From the NCBI RefSeq assembly GCF_030287445.1, contig NZ_JASVWB010000002.1, positions 3,348,001-3,412,000 on the forward strand: a stretch of 64,000 bases of DNA, written 5' to 3'. The first letter of the stretch is position 1. Every line of letters begins with the position of its first letter. Positions 1-7,785 of this stretch are shown piece after piece. The position numbers and the translations under genes are program-made. The DNA is from Streptomyces sp. ALI-76-A (GTDB taxonomy: Bacteria > Actinomycetota > Actinomycetes > Streptomycetales > Streptomycetaceae). The notes under the pieces were generated by a model. The model made no database searches and was not told the origin of the DNA. It was given only the letters and a program-made list of their open reading frames with translations.

Positions 1-1933
1 CCGTACCGCCCTGGGAGATGGTCATGACGACCGTGTAGTCCTCGGTGTACGTGGTGAACCAGGAGGTGGTCTGCTTGCCGTAGACCTCGGCCGTACCCGT
101 CTTGGCGTGCATCGGGATCTCGTCCTGCGGCCAGCCGCCGAACCGCCAGGCTGCGGTACCGCGGGTCGCGACTCCTTCGAGGGCACCGTCTATCTCGCTG
201 AGGGTCTTCTGCGTCATCGGCAGCTTGCCGTGCGCCTTCGGCTTGATCTCCTGGACGGTCTTGCCGTCGGGGCTGATGATCGCCTTGCCGACGGTCGGGT
301 CGTAGAGGGTGCCGCCGTTGGCGATGGCCCCGTAGATCGTCGCCATCTGGATCGGGGTGACGAGGGTGTCGCCCTGGCCGATCGAGTAGTTGACGGAGTC
401 ACCGGCGCGCAGTCTGTTGCCCTCCAGGCAGTTCTCGTACGCGATCTGCTCGGCGTACGTGCCGCCCTTCTTGCCGTACTTGCACCAGGAGTTCTTGTTG
501 GCCTTCCAGTAGTCCAGCTTCCACTGGCGGTCGGGGACGCGGCCGGTGACCTCGTTGGGGAGGTCGATGCCGGTCTCCTTGCCGAGGCCGAACTGGTGGG
601 CGGTTTTGTAGAACCAGTCGTTGGCCTTCTTCTTCGGCTTGTTGCCGCCGTCCTTCTGCCACTCCTGGTGCGAGAGGCGGTAGAAGACGGTGTCGCAGGA
701 GACCTCCAGGGCGCGGCCGAGGCTGATCGGGCCGTACCCCTTGGACTCGAAGTTCTTGAAGACCTGGCCGCCGATGGAGTACGAGCTGGAGCACTGGTAG
801 GGGCCGTTGAAGGAGTAGCCGGCGTTGACCGCGGCGGCCGTCGGGACGACCTTGAAGACGGAGCCGGGAGCGGACTGCCCCTGGATCGCCCGGTTCAGCA
901 GCGGGTAGTTGGACTTCTTGCCGGTGAGCTGGGCGTAGTCCTTGGCGGAGATGCCGCCGACCCAGGCGTTCGGGTCGTAGGTCGGGTTGGACGCCATGGC
1001 GACCACGCGGCCGGTCTTGGACTCCATCACCACGACGGCGCCGGAGTCCGCCTTGTAGTTCTCGCCGGTGTTCTTGTCGAACGTCTTGCGGGCCTCCTTC
1101 ATGGCGTCGTTCAGCTCGTACTCCGCGACGCGCTGGACGCGGGCGTCGATGCTGGTGACGAGGGAGGAGCCGGGCTGGGCGGGGTCGGCCTCGGCCTCGC
1201 CGATGACGCGGCCGAGGTTGTCGACCTCGTAGCGGGTGACGCCCGCCTTGCCGCGCAGTTCCTTGTCGTACTGGCGCTCCAGGCCGCTGCGGCCGACCTG
1301 GTCGGAGCGCAGGTAGGGCGAGTCGGTGTCCTGGGCCTTGGTGATCTCCTCGTCGGTGACGGGCGAGAGGTAGCCGAGGACCTGGGCGGTGTTGGCCTTG
1401 CCGGGGGCGGCGTAGCGGCGGACGGCCTGCGGCTCGGCGGTGATGCCGGGGAAGTCCTCGGCGCGCTCGCGGATCTGCAGGGCCTGCTTGGGGGTGGCCT
1501 CGTCGGTGATGGGGATCGGCTGGTACGGCGAGCCGTTCCAGCACGGCTGCGGCGTCTTGGCGTCGCACAGCCGGACCTTCTCCATGACCTCCTGGGGCGT
1601 CATGCCCAGCACACCGGCCAGCTTGGTCAGGACGCCCTTGCCGTCGTCCCGCATCTTCAGCAGGTCGGTGCGGGAGGCGGAGACGACGAGCCGCGTCTCG
1701 TTGTCGGCGAGCGCCACTCCCCGCGCGTCCAGGATCGAGCCGCGCACGGCGGGGTCGACGACCTGCTGCACGTGGTTGCCGGAGGCTTCCTTGGCGTACT
1801 CGTCACCCTCGCGGATCTGGAGGTACCACAGGCGCCCGCCGAGCGTGCCGAGCAGGGAGAGGACGAGGATCTGGATGACGACGAGGCGGATCTGGACCCG
1901 TGGGGTCCGGCCGGTCTCGGGGATGTTGGTCAT
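1..1933 (-). CDS. mrdA: Penicillin-binding protein 2 (class B transpeptidase), 3' end beyond window
   Basis: Membrane-anchored peptidoglycan transpeptidase of the elongation/sporulation wall complex that works with MreBCD and a SEDS partner. The translation from the ATG at 1933 opens with a short cytosolic stretch and one hydrophobic anchor (about residues 15-38), then the dimerisation region and the transpeptidase domain. The acylated serine lies in SVFK (residues 358-361, bases 851-862) and the third active-site motif is KTGTAEV (from residue 611, bases 83-103). The reading frame is still open at base 1, so the C-terminus is missing only because the window ends. It is last in the mreB-mreC-mreD-mrdA row; in Streptomyces the rodA-like gene sfr normally follows. 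No convincing Shine-Dalgarno sequence precedes the ATG. A possible coupled leader ORF sits immediately upstream (1930-1986). Confidence 0.95.
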   Translation of the reverse strand, partial: MTNIPETGRTPRVQIRLVVIQILVLSLLGTLGGRLWYLQIREGDEYAKEASGNHVQQVVDPAVRGSILDARGVALADNETRLVVSASRTDLLKMRDDGKGVLTKLAGVLGMTPQEVMEKVRLCDAKTPQPCWNGSPYQPIPITDEATPKQALQIRERAEDFPGITAEPQAVRRYAAPGKANTAQVLGYLSPVTDEEITKAQDTDSPYLRSDQVGRSGLERQYDKELRGKAGVTRYEVDNLGRVIGEAEADPAQPGSSLVTSIDARVQRVAEYELNDAMKEARKTFDKNTGENYKADSGAVVVMESKTGRVVAMASNPTYDPNAWVGGISAKDYAQLTGKKSNYPLLNRAIQGQSAPGSVFKVVPTAAAVNAGYSFNGPYQCSSSYSIGGQVFKNFESKGYGPISLGRALEVSCDTVFYRLSHQEWQKDGGNKPKKKANDWFYKTAHQFGLGKETGIDLPNEVTGRVPDRQWKLDYWKANKNSWCKYGKKGGTYAEQIAYENCLEGNRLRAGDSVNYSIGQGDTLVTPIQMATIYGAIANGGTLYDPTVGKAIISPDGKTVQEIKPKAHGKLPMTQKTLSEIDGALEGVATRGTAAWRFGGWPQDEIPMHAKTGTAEVYGKQTTSWFTTYTEDYTVVMTISQGGT

Positions 1934-1986
1934 GGGCGCGGCCGGTTCGTCGGAAGGGCGGTGGCGGACGACGGGTGGGCGGTCAC
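1930..1986 (-). CDS. Possible 18-codon leader ORF coupled to mrdA
   Basis: The mreD-mrdA gap is about 170 bp and mrdA has no good ribosome site of its own. Instead a strong Shine-Dalgarno sequence (AGGGGGAGG, complement of 1995-2003) sits 8 nt before a GTG at 1986. That GTG opens an 18-codon frame whose TGA overlaps the mrdA ATG as ATGA. This geometry suggests translational coupling of mrdA to a leader peptide. The peptide (VTAHPSSATALPTNRPRP) has no recognisable features. It may be chance; only conservation of the frame and overlap in relatives would settle it. Confidence 0.35.
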   Translation of the reverse strand: MTAHPSSATALPTNRPRP

Positions 1987-2102
1987 TGCGGCTGCCTCCC
2001 CCTCACGGAGTGCGGACGTGTGTGCGCGTACGAAGGATGAACGACGGGCCGGTGAGGCCGCGTTCCGCCCCGGTGTCCCCGTTCGGGTGAACTGGTCTGC
2101 CG

Positions 2103-2780
2103 TCACAGCCGCTTGACCCCCTTGATGCGGCCCACGCGCGTGGTGCGGGTGCGGGCCCTGGTCTTCAGGGCGCCGAGGCCGCCGCGCTGCCCGCCGATCC
2201 TCAGGCCGGTCCCCGAGGAGAGCCAGCCGGAGGAGAGGTCGTTGGCCTTGGCGGCGGAGCCGGTGTCGGCGAGCGGGTCGTTGTCGGCGCGGCGGGCCAG
2301 CGCCATGATGCCGGGGACGACGAACGGGGCGAGCAGCAGGTCGTACAGCGCGGCCGTGAACAGCAGGTTGCCGAGGCCGACATGGCGGGCGGCGGTGTCG
2401 CCGACGAGGGCGCCGACCCCGGCGTACAGCAGGGTGGAGCCGATCGCGGCGGCCACGACCACGACCATGGGGCCGGTGGCGGACTTCAGGCGGCCGTTCT
2501 CCGGCTTGGCGAGCCCGGCGAGGTAGCCGATGACGCACAGGACGAGGGCGTAGCGGCCGGCCGCGTGGTCGGCGGGCGGGGCGAGGTCGGCGAGCAGGCC
2601 CGCGCCGAAGCCGACGAGGGCGCCGCCGACATGGCCGTACACCAGGGCCAGGCCGAGGACGGTGAGCAGCAGCAGGTCGGGGACGGCGCCGGGGAGGTGG
2701 AGGCGGGCGAGGACGCTCACCTGGAGCACCAGGGCGACGACGACCAGGGCGGAGGAGAGCAGGATCCGGTTGACACGCAT
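2103..2780 (-). CDS. mreD: Rod shape-determining membrane protein MreD
   Basis: Integral membrane component of the Mre wall-synthesis complex, 225 aa. The first about 165 residues form five to six hydrophobic segments (starting RILLSSALVVVALVLQVSVL), consistent with MreD. A basic, charged tail rich in Arg, Lys and Gly (residues about 185-225) extends into the cytoplasm and is longer than in rod-shaped bacteria. The ATG lies 13 nt after the mreC stop, so the two are probably co-translated. In Streptomyces the Mre proteins act mainly in the spore wall rather than in hyphal growth (family knowledge). The identification rests on position between mreC and mrdA plus topology, since MreD sequences diverge strongly. 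Confidence 0.9.
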   Translation of the reverse strand: MRVNRILLSSALVVVALVLQVSVLARLHLPGAVPDLLLLTVLGLALVYGHVGGALVGFGAGLLADLAPPADHAAGRYALVLCVIGYLAGLAKPENGRLKSATGPMVVVVAAAIGSTLLYAGVGALVGDTAARHVGLGNLLFTAALYDLLLAPFVVPGIMALARRADNDPLADTGSAAKANDLSSGWLSSGTGLRIGGQRGGLGALKTRARTRTTRVGRIKGVKRL

Positions 2781-2793
2781 GGGCTACAAGCTC

Positions 2794-3741
2794 CTACTGC
2801 TCTGGCTGGATCTGGCCGTCGACCGGCGCGTTCGCGGACGGGGTGACGGTGACCGTCACGGTCGGCGTGGGGGTCGGCTTGGGCTTGGCGGGCAGCACCG
2901 TGTCGCGTGGGTTCTTCTTGGGGGCCTCGACGACCACCCCGACGATGTCGAGCTTGGTGAAGCTGACGTACGGCGTGACGTAGAGGGTGCGGGTGAGGTC
3001 GCCGCCGGAGGGGTCGACGCGGGAGACCACGCCGACCGGCACGCCGGGCACGAAGGGCTTGTCGGCCTGCGAGCCGAACGTGACCAGGCGGTCGCCCTTC
3101 TTGATCTCGGCCTTGCCGTTGAGCAGTTCGACGCGCAGCGCGCTGTCGCCCTGCCCGGAGGCGAAGCCCAGTTCGTCGCTGGCCTCCATGCGGGTGCCGA
3201 CGGTGAAGTCGGGGTCGTTGGCGAGCAGGACGGTGGCGGTGTTCGGGCCGACGGTGGTGACCCGGCCGACCAGGCCGTCCCCGTTGAGGACGGTCATGTC
3301 GCGTGTGATGCCGTCGTGCGCGCCGACGTCGATGGTGATGGTCCAGGAGAAGCCCTGGGCCGCTCCTATCGCGATGACCTCGGCGCCCTTGATGCCGTAC
3401 TGGCCCGCGCCGGCGATCTTCAGCGTCTTGTCGAGCTGGGCCAGGCGGGAGCGGTTGCGGTCGTCGCTGCCGAGCTTCGCCTCGAGGGCCGCGTTCTCCT
3501 TCTCCAGTTCGGCGAGCCGGTCGTGGCGTTCACCGGAGTCGCGGATGGCGGAGACCGCGTTGCCGACCGGATCGACCGCGGCCGACACGCCGTTCTCGAT
3601 CGGGCCGAAGACGGTGGCCGCGGCCTGGCGGGCACCGTCGACCGGCGAGTCCTCCCCGCCGCGGATGTCCACCGTGATCAGCGCGAACGCGACGGCGACC
3701 AGCAGCACCAGGAGCAGCCGGCTCTCTCGTGTGTCCCTCAC
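2794..3741 (-). CDS. mreC: Rod shape-determining protein MreC
   Basis: Bitopic membrane protein that links cytoplasmic MreB to periplasm-side wall enzymes, 315 aa. An N-terminal anchor (about residues 8-25, LLLVLLVAVAFALITV) is followed by a coiled coil (about 70-110, rich in Leu, Glu and Lys) and the beta-rich MreC domain (about 120-275, with GFSWTITIDVGAHDGI and GLVGRV motifs typical of the family). The last about 35 residues are a Pro/Thr/Val-rich tail. The mreB stop lies 134 bp upstream, so mreC may have extra transcription from that gap or be read through from mreB. mreD follows after 13 nt. Confidence 0.95.
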   Translation of the reverse strand: MRDTRESRLLLVLLVAVAFALITVDIRGGEDSPVDGARQAAATVFGPIENGVSAAVDPVGNAVSAIRDSGERHDRLAELEKENAALEAKLGSDDRNRSRLAQLDKTLKIAGAGQYGIKGAEVIAIGAAQGFSWTITIDVGAHDGITRDMTVLNGDGLVGRVTTVGPNTATVLLANDPDFTVGTRMEASDELGFASGQGDSALRVELLNGKAEIKKGDRLVTFGSQADKPFVPGVPVGVVSRVDPSGGDLTRTLYVTPYVSFTKLDIVGVVVEAPKKNPRDTVLPAKPKPTPTPTVTVTVTPSANAPVDGQIQPEQ

Positions 3742-3875
3742 GTGCGGCGGCCGTGCCCTTCCTCATAGGAATTCGTGTGCAGTGTTCAGGTGTGCGGGGG
3801 CGAGCGTACGTCTCCAGATCAACGATCCGCCGTACGAGAGGAGATCTTCTCGTACGGCGGAATCGTCGCGGCAGG

Positions 3876-4907
3876 TCATCTGCGCGGCTGGGCGTCCAGC
3901 ACCTGCTGCAGCGCCTCGAACTCCTCGACGCACTTGCCGGATCCGAGCGCCACGCTGTCCAGCGGGTCCTCGGCGATGTGGATCGGCATGCCGGTCTCGC
4001 GGCGCAGCCGCTCGTCGAGGCCGCGCAGCAGCGCTCCGCCGCCGGTCAGAACGATTCCCCGGTCCATGATGTCGCCGGACAGCTCCGGCGGGCACTTGTC
4101 CAGGGTCGTCTTCACCGCGTCGACGATCGCGTTGACCGGCTCCTCGATCGCCTTGCGGACCTCGGCGGCCGAGATCACGACGGTCTTGGGCAGCCCGGAG
4201 ACGAGGTCCCGGCCGCGGATCTCGGTGTGCTCGTCGGCGTCGAGGTCGTACGCCGAACCGATCGTGATCTTGATCTGTTCGGCCGTGCGCTCGCCCAGCA
4301 GGAGGGAGTACTCCTTCTTGATGTGCTGGATGATCGCGTTGTCCAGTTCGTCGCCCGCGACGCGGATGGACTGGGCGGTGACGATGCCGCCGAGGGAGAT
4401 GACCGCGACCTCCGTGGTGCCGCCGCCGATGTCCACCACCATGTTGCCCGTGGCCTCGTGGACCGGCAGGCCGGAGCCGATGGCCGCGGCCATGGGCTCC
4501 TCGATGATGTGCACCTGACGGGCGCCGGCCTGGGACGACGCCTCGATGACGGCGCGGCGCTCGACGCCGGTGATGCCGGAGGGCACACAGACGACGACCC
4601 GCGGACGAGCCAGATACCGCCGCTTGTGGATCTTCAGGATGAAGTAGCGGAGCATCCGCTCGGTGATCTCGAAGTCGGCGATCACGCCGTCCTTCAGCGG
4701 ACGCACGGCGACGATGTTGCCGGGAGTGCGCCCGATCATCTTCTTCGCTTCGGCCCCGACCGCGAGGATGCCACCGGTGTTCGTGTTGATCGCGACGACG
4801 GACGGCTCGTTGAGTACGATCCCGCGACCCCTGACGTACACCAGCGTGTTGGCGGTCCCGAGGTCGACAGCCATGTCACGGCCGATGAACGACATTGAGT
4901 TCCCCAT
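3876..4907 (-). CDS. mreB: Actin-like cytoskeletal protein MreB
   Basis: ATP-dependent actin homologue that organises wall synthesis beneath the membrane, in Streptomyces chiefly during sporulation. The actin-fold motifs are clear: phosphate-1 loop DLGTANT (residues 15-21), VDIGGGTTE for phosphate 2, and [10 protein letters not shown] near the C-terminus. I chose the ATG at 4907 (343 aa), which agrees with the length I remember for S. coelicolor MreB. A second ATG at 4895 (MSFIGRD) with GGGGAA just upstream is equally plausible and removes four residues. Open frame continues upstream to 5084, but that segment is compositionally unlike protein and is probably the promoter region. First gene of the mre row. 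Confidence 0.96.
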   Translation of the reverse strand: MGNSMSFIGRDMAVDLGTANTLVYVRGRGIVLNEPSVVAINTNTGGILAVGAEAKKMIGRTPGNIVAVRPLKDGVIADFEITERMLRYFILKIHKRRYLARPRVVVCVPSGITGVERRAVIEASSQAGARQVHIIEEPMAAAIGSGLPVHEATGNMVVDIGGGTTEVAVISLGGIVTAQSIRVAGDELDNAIIQHIKKEYSLLLGERTAEQIKITIGSAYDLDADEHTEIRGRDLVSGLPKTVVISAAEVRKAIEEPVNAIVDAVKTTLDKCPPELSGDIMDRGIVLTGGGALLRGLDERLRRETGMPIHIAEDPLDSVALGSGKCVEEFEALQQVLDAQPRR

Positions 4908-5114
4908 CAGGATTCTTCTGGCCTTCCCACGAGCTTTTTGAGGGCTGTTCAGGTCGGCGAGGCGGGTGCTGTGACGTGAAGGCTTCCATCGTAGACGCGC
5001 CTTCGCGAACACTGCGTGAGGGTCTCCGCCATTGTCAGCAGATGATGTGCGGGTCCGCTTGTGGAGACGTGCGTTCGGGGCCACCCGTTCCCCCGATCGG
5101 CACGCCTATGCCAA

Positions 5115-5143
5115 GGAGTCCGGGAGCTATGCCCCCGGACTCC
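5115..5143. terminator. Stem-loop after ndk
   Basis: Ten-base perfect stem (GGAGTCCGGG / CCCGGACTCC) around a 9-nt loop, 21 bases beyond the ndk stop. T-richness is on the plus-strand side only (CGTTTTC). For ndk it is therefore a T-less stem-loop, as is usual in Streptomyces. Confidence 0.6.
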
Positions 5144-5163
5144 CGTTTTCTCCGCTGTGGAGG

Positions 5164-5577
5164 CTAGGCGCGGCCGGGGAAGAAGATCTTCACCTCGCGC
5201 TCCGCGGACTCCTCGGAGTCGGAGGCGTGGATCAGGTTCTCGCGGACGATCACGCCGTAGTCGCCCCGGATGGAGCCGGGCGCGGCGGCGATCGGGTCGG
5301 TGGGACCGGCCAGCGCCCGCACACCCTCGATGACCCGCTCGCCCTCGACGATCAGCGCCACGACCGGGCCGGACGCCATGAACTCGACCAGCGGCTCGTA
5401 GAAGGGCTTGCCCTTGTGCTCGCCGTAGTGCTGCTCCAGGGTCTCCTGGTCCAGGGTGCGCAGCTCCAGCGCGGTGATCTGCCAGCCGGCCTTGCGCTCG
5501 ATACGGCTGATGATCTCGCCGGTCAGGCCACGACGAACGGCGTCGGGCTTGAGGAGGACGAGGGTGCGCTGGCTCAC
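5164..5577 (-). CDS. ndk: Nucleoside-diphosphate kinase
   Basis: Cytoplasmic enzyme that transfers the gamma phosphate from an NTP to an NDP through a phospho-histidine, balancing nucleotide pools. 137 aa, the normal family length. It opens SQRTLVLLKPDAVRRGLTGE (nucleotide-binding KPD motif), and the catalytic His is in NLIHASDSEES near the C-terminus. The GTG at 5577 is chosen because AAGGAG lies 8 nt upstream; the longer open frame to 5646 lacks such a site. It is followed on the same strand (upstream in coordinates) by the mre cluster after a stem-loop. The gene before it is the DUF4233 membrane protein. Confidence 0.97.
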   Translation of the reverse strand: MSQRTLVLLKPDAVRRGLTGEIISRIERKAGWQITALELRTLDQETLEQHYGEHKGKPFYEPLVEFMASGPVVALIVEGERVIEGVRALAGPTDPIAAAPGSIRGDYGVIVRENLIHASDSEESAEREVKIFFPGRA

Positions 5578-5673
5578 TACGGGGCTCCTTCGGATCACGG
5601 ATGTGCGGGATGCTGAGATTACAGGCCGTGTCCAGCCGTGTGTCACGCAGCGTCAGACCGGGCGAGGGAGCGG

Positions 5674-6030
5674 TCAGGCGGGGTCCGGGGCCGAGGCGTC
5701 GGCCTGCTCCGCGAAGCGGGCCTTCGCCTCGTCGATCTTCCTCCCGTAGTGCACGGAGGCCCACCACAGGGCCGTGAAGACCGCGCCCAGGAAGAACATC
5801 GTCCCCACGATCAGACCGGAGGCGATCAGCGCGATCTGGAGGGCCCAGCCGAGGGCGACGCCACCGGGGCGGGTCACCATGCCGCACAGCAGCAGGCACA
5901 GGACCATGGCGGTCCCGCTGACCGTCCACACGGTGCTCGTGGACAGGTCGGGGTCCTTCATGGCGACCAGTGCGGCGAAGCCGATGATGAAGACCTCGCC
6001 GATCAGGGTCGAAGCACACAGGGTACGCAT
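5674..6030 (-). CDS. DUF4233 membrane protein
   Basis: Small integral membrane protein of 118 aa with about four hydrophobic segments (residues 7-24, 33-52, 59-76, 81-98) and a short charged cytoplasmic tail. It lies between folC and ndk, the invariant location of the actinobacterial DUF4233 family, whose function is unknown. The start ATG is 9 nt after the folC stop, so it is almost certainly in one transcript with folC. No catalytic motif is visible. The synteny is the best evidence; a scaffolding or transport role would be a guess. Confidence 0.85.
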   Translation of the reverse strand: MRTLCASTLIGEVFIIGFAALVAMKDPDLSTSTVWTVSGTAMVLCLLLCGMVTRPGGVALGWALQIALIASGLIVGTMFFLGAVFTALWWASVHYGRKIDEAKARFAEQADASAPDPA

Positions 6031-6039
6031 GGTGGAGTC

Positions 6040-7560
6040 TCAGCCCTTCCCCAGCAGCAGCCGGGCCTCGCCGACGGTGATGACGGATCCGGTGACGAGC
6101 ACACCGCCGCCCGCGAACTCGCCGTCCTCCTCGGCCAGCGTGATCGCGGCCTCCAGGGCGTCCGGCAGCCGCGGTTCGACCTGCACGCGCTCCTCGCCGA
6201 ACACCTCCACGGCGATCGCGGCGAGCGCGTCGGCGTCCATCGCGCGGTGGCTGGAGTTCTGGGTGACGACGACCTCCGCGAAGATCGGTTCGAACGCCTC
6301 CAGCAGCCCCCGTACGTTCTTGTCCCCGCTGGCCCCGACCACCCCGATCAGCCGGCTGAAGTCGAAGGCCTCCCCGATCGCCTCGGCGGTGGCGCGGGCG
6401 CCCGCCGGGTTGTGGGCGGCGTCCAGGACGACGGTCGGGGACCGCCGTACGACCTCCATCCGTCCCGGGGAGGACACGGCCGCGAAGGCCTTGCGGACGG
6501 TGTCGATGTCGAGCGGCTCGGGCCGCTGCGAGCCGACGCCGAAGAACGCCTCGACGGCGGCCAGGGCGACGGCCGCGTTGTGGGCCTGGTAGGGGCCGTG
6601 CAGCGGGAGGTAGACCTCCTCGTACTCCCCGCCGAGCCCGCGCAGGGTGAGCAGCTGCCCGCCGACGGCGATCTGCCGCGAGACGACCCCGAACTCCAGC
6701 CCCTCCCGGGCCACGGTCGCGTCGACCTCCACGGCCTTCTTCAGCAGCACCTGAGCGGCGTCGACCGGCTGCTGCGCCAGGACGACCGTCGCGTCCTGCT
6801 TGACGATGCCGGCCTTCTCGGTGGCGATCGCGGCGTGCGTCCCACCGAGCCGGTCGGTGTGGTCGAGGTCGATGGGCGTGACGACGGCGACGTCCGCGTC
6901 GATGACGTTGGTGGCGTCCCAGGAGCCACCCATCCCCACCTCCACGACGGCCACGTCGACGGGCGCGTCCGCGAAGGCGGCGTACGCCATCGCCGTCAGC
7001 ACCTCGAAGAAGGAGAGCCGGTACTCCTGCTGGGAGTCGACCATCTCGGTGTACGGCTTGATGTCCTGGTACGTCTCGATGAACCGCTCGGCGGTCACCG
7101 GCGCCCCGTCGAGGCTGATCCGCTCGGTGATCGACTGGACGTGCGGGGAGGTGTAGCGCCCCGTCCGCAGGTCGAAGGCGCCGAGCAGGGCCTCGATCAT
7201 GCGGGCGGTGGAGGTCTTGCCGTTGGTGCCGGTGATGTGGATCGAGGGGTACGACCGCTGCGGCTCCCCCAGCACGTCCATCAGCGCGGCGATGCGGCTG
7301 ACCGACGGCTCCAGCTTGGTCTCGCCCCAGCGGGTGGCCAGCTCCGCCTCGACCTCGCGCAGGGCCTTGTCGACCTCGGGGTCCGCCGGTCGCGTGGGCA
7401 CGCCGGCCTCCGGTGGGCCGCCCAGGGTCCGCAGGGTGCGGCTGCCTGCCTCGATCACCGCCAGATCCGGGTCACGGCCGGTCTCGGCCGCGATGATCTC
7501 CTCGAAGTGGTCGAGCGGATCGGGTTGCTCGCTGCTGTCGCGCGGGGGCTGCTCACTCAC
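6040..7560 (-). CDS. folC: Folylpolyglutamate synthase / dihydrofolate synthase
   Basis: Mur-ligase-family enzyme that adds L-glutamate to dihydropteroate or to reduced folates with ATP. The P-loop GTNGKTS is at residues 111-117; later family motifs are EVGMGGSWDATN, DLDHTDRLG and the C-terminal LDAAHNPAG. 506 aa; the first about 65 residues (Pro/Asp/Glu-rich) are an actinobacterial extension. The start is a GTG with poor Shine-Dalgarno pairing. TAGACT lies 6 nt before the GTG, the geometry of a leaderless message, so translation may begin at the transcript's first base. Upstream lies the inverted repeat at 7600-7781. Downstream DUF4233 is coupled. Confidence 0.95.
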   Translation of the reverse strand: MSEQPPRDSSEQPDPLDHFEEIIAAETGRDPDLAVIEAGSRTLRTLGGPPEAGVPTRPADPEVDKALREVEAELATRWGETKLEPSVSRIAALMDVLGEPQRSYPSIHITGTNGKTSTARMIEALLGAFDLRTGRYTSPHVQSITERISLDGAPVTAERFIETYQDIKPYTEMVDSQQEYRLSFFEVLTAMAYAAFADAPVDVAVVEVGMGGSWDATNVIDADVAVVTPIDLDHTDRLGGTHAAIATEKAGIVKQDATVVLAQQPVDAAQVLLKKAVEVDATVAREGLEFGVVSRQIAVGGQLLTLRGLGGEYEEVYLPLHGPYQAHNAAVALAAVEAFFGVGSQRPEPLDIDTVRKAFAAVSSPGRMEVVRRSPTVVLDAAHNPAGARATAEAIGEAFDFSRLIGVVGASGDKNVRGLLEAFEPIFAEVVVTQNSSHRAMDADALAAIAVEVFGEERVQVEPRLPDALEAAITLAEEDGEFAGGGVLVTGSVITVGEARLLLGKG

Positions 7561-7599
7561 GGGGCCAGTCTACGTAGCGGCGGGGCACCGGGCGTTCCT

Positions 7600-7781
7600 C
7601 GCCCCCGCCGCCCCGGTCTGTCCCGTCCCTGGGGGCTGCCGCCCCCGGACCCCCGCTTCGGCCCTGGACGGGCCTCGTCCGCACACGCCGGAGGGGCTGA
7701 GATCAGCCCCTCCGGCGTGTGCGGAGCGGGGTCTGGGGCGGAGCCCCAGAAGGACGGGAACGGGAAGGGGCAGCGGGGGCG
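7600..7781. repeat. Head-to-head pair of a dispersed GC-rich intergenic repeat
   Basis: Almost the whole valS-folC gap is one long imperfect palindrome. The two halves each begin CGCCCCCGCYGCCCC at the outside, pass through a TCCCGTCC-type block and a GGGGCTSCGCCCC-type block, and meet in a perfect 22-bp stem (7679-7700 with 7703-7724) around a 2-nt loop. A single copy of the same family is at 22936-23057. It probably also ends valS transcription. It is a non-coding dispersed element of the kind common between Streptomyces genes. Confidence 0.75.
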
Positions 7782-7785
7782 AGGA

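Noticed and set aside
107..2116. 669-codon plus-strand open frame
   Set aside because: Antisense to mrdA, whose SVFK and KTG motifs are intact on the other strand.
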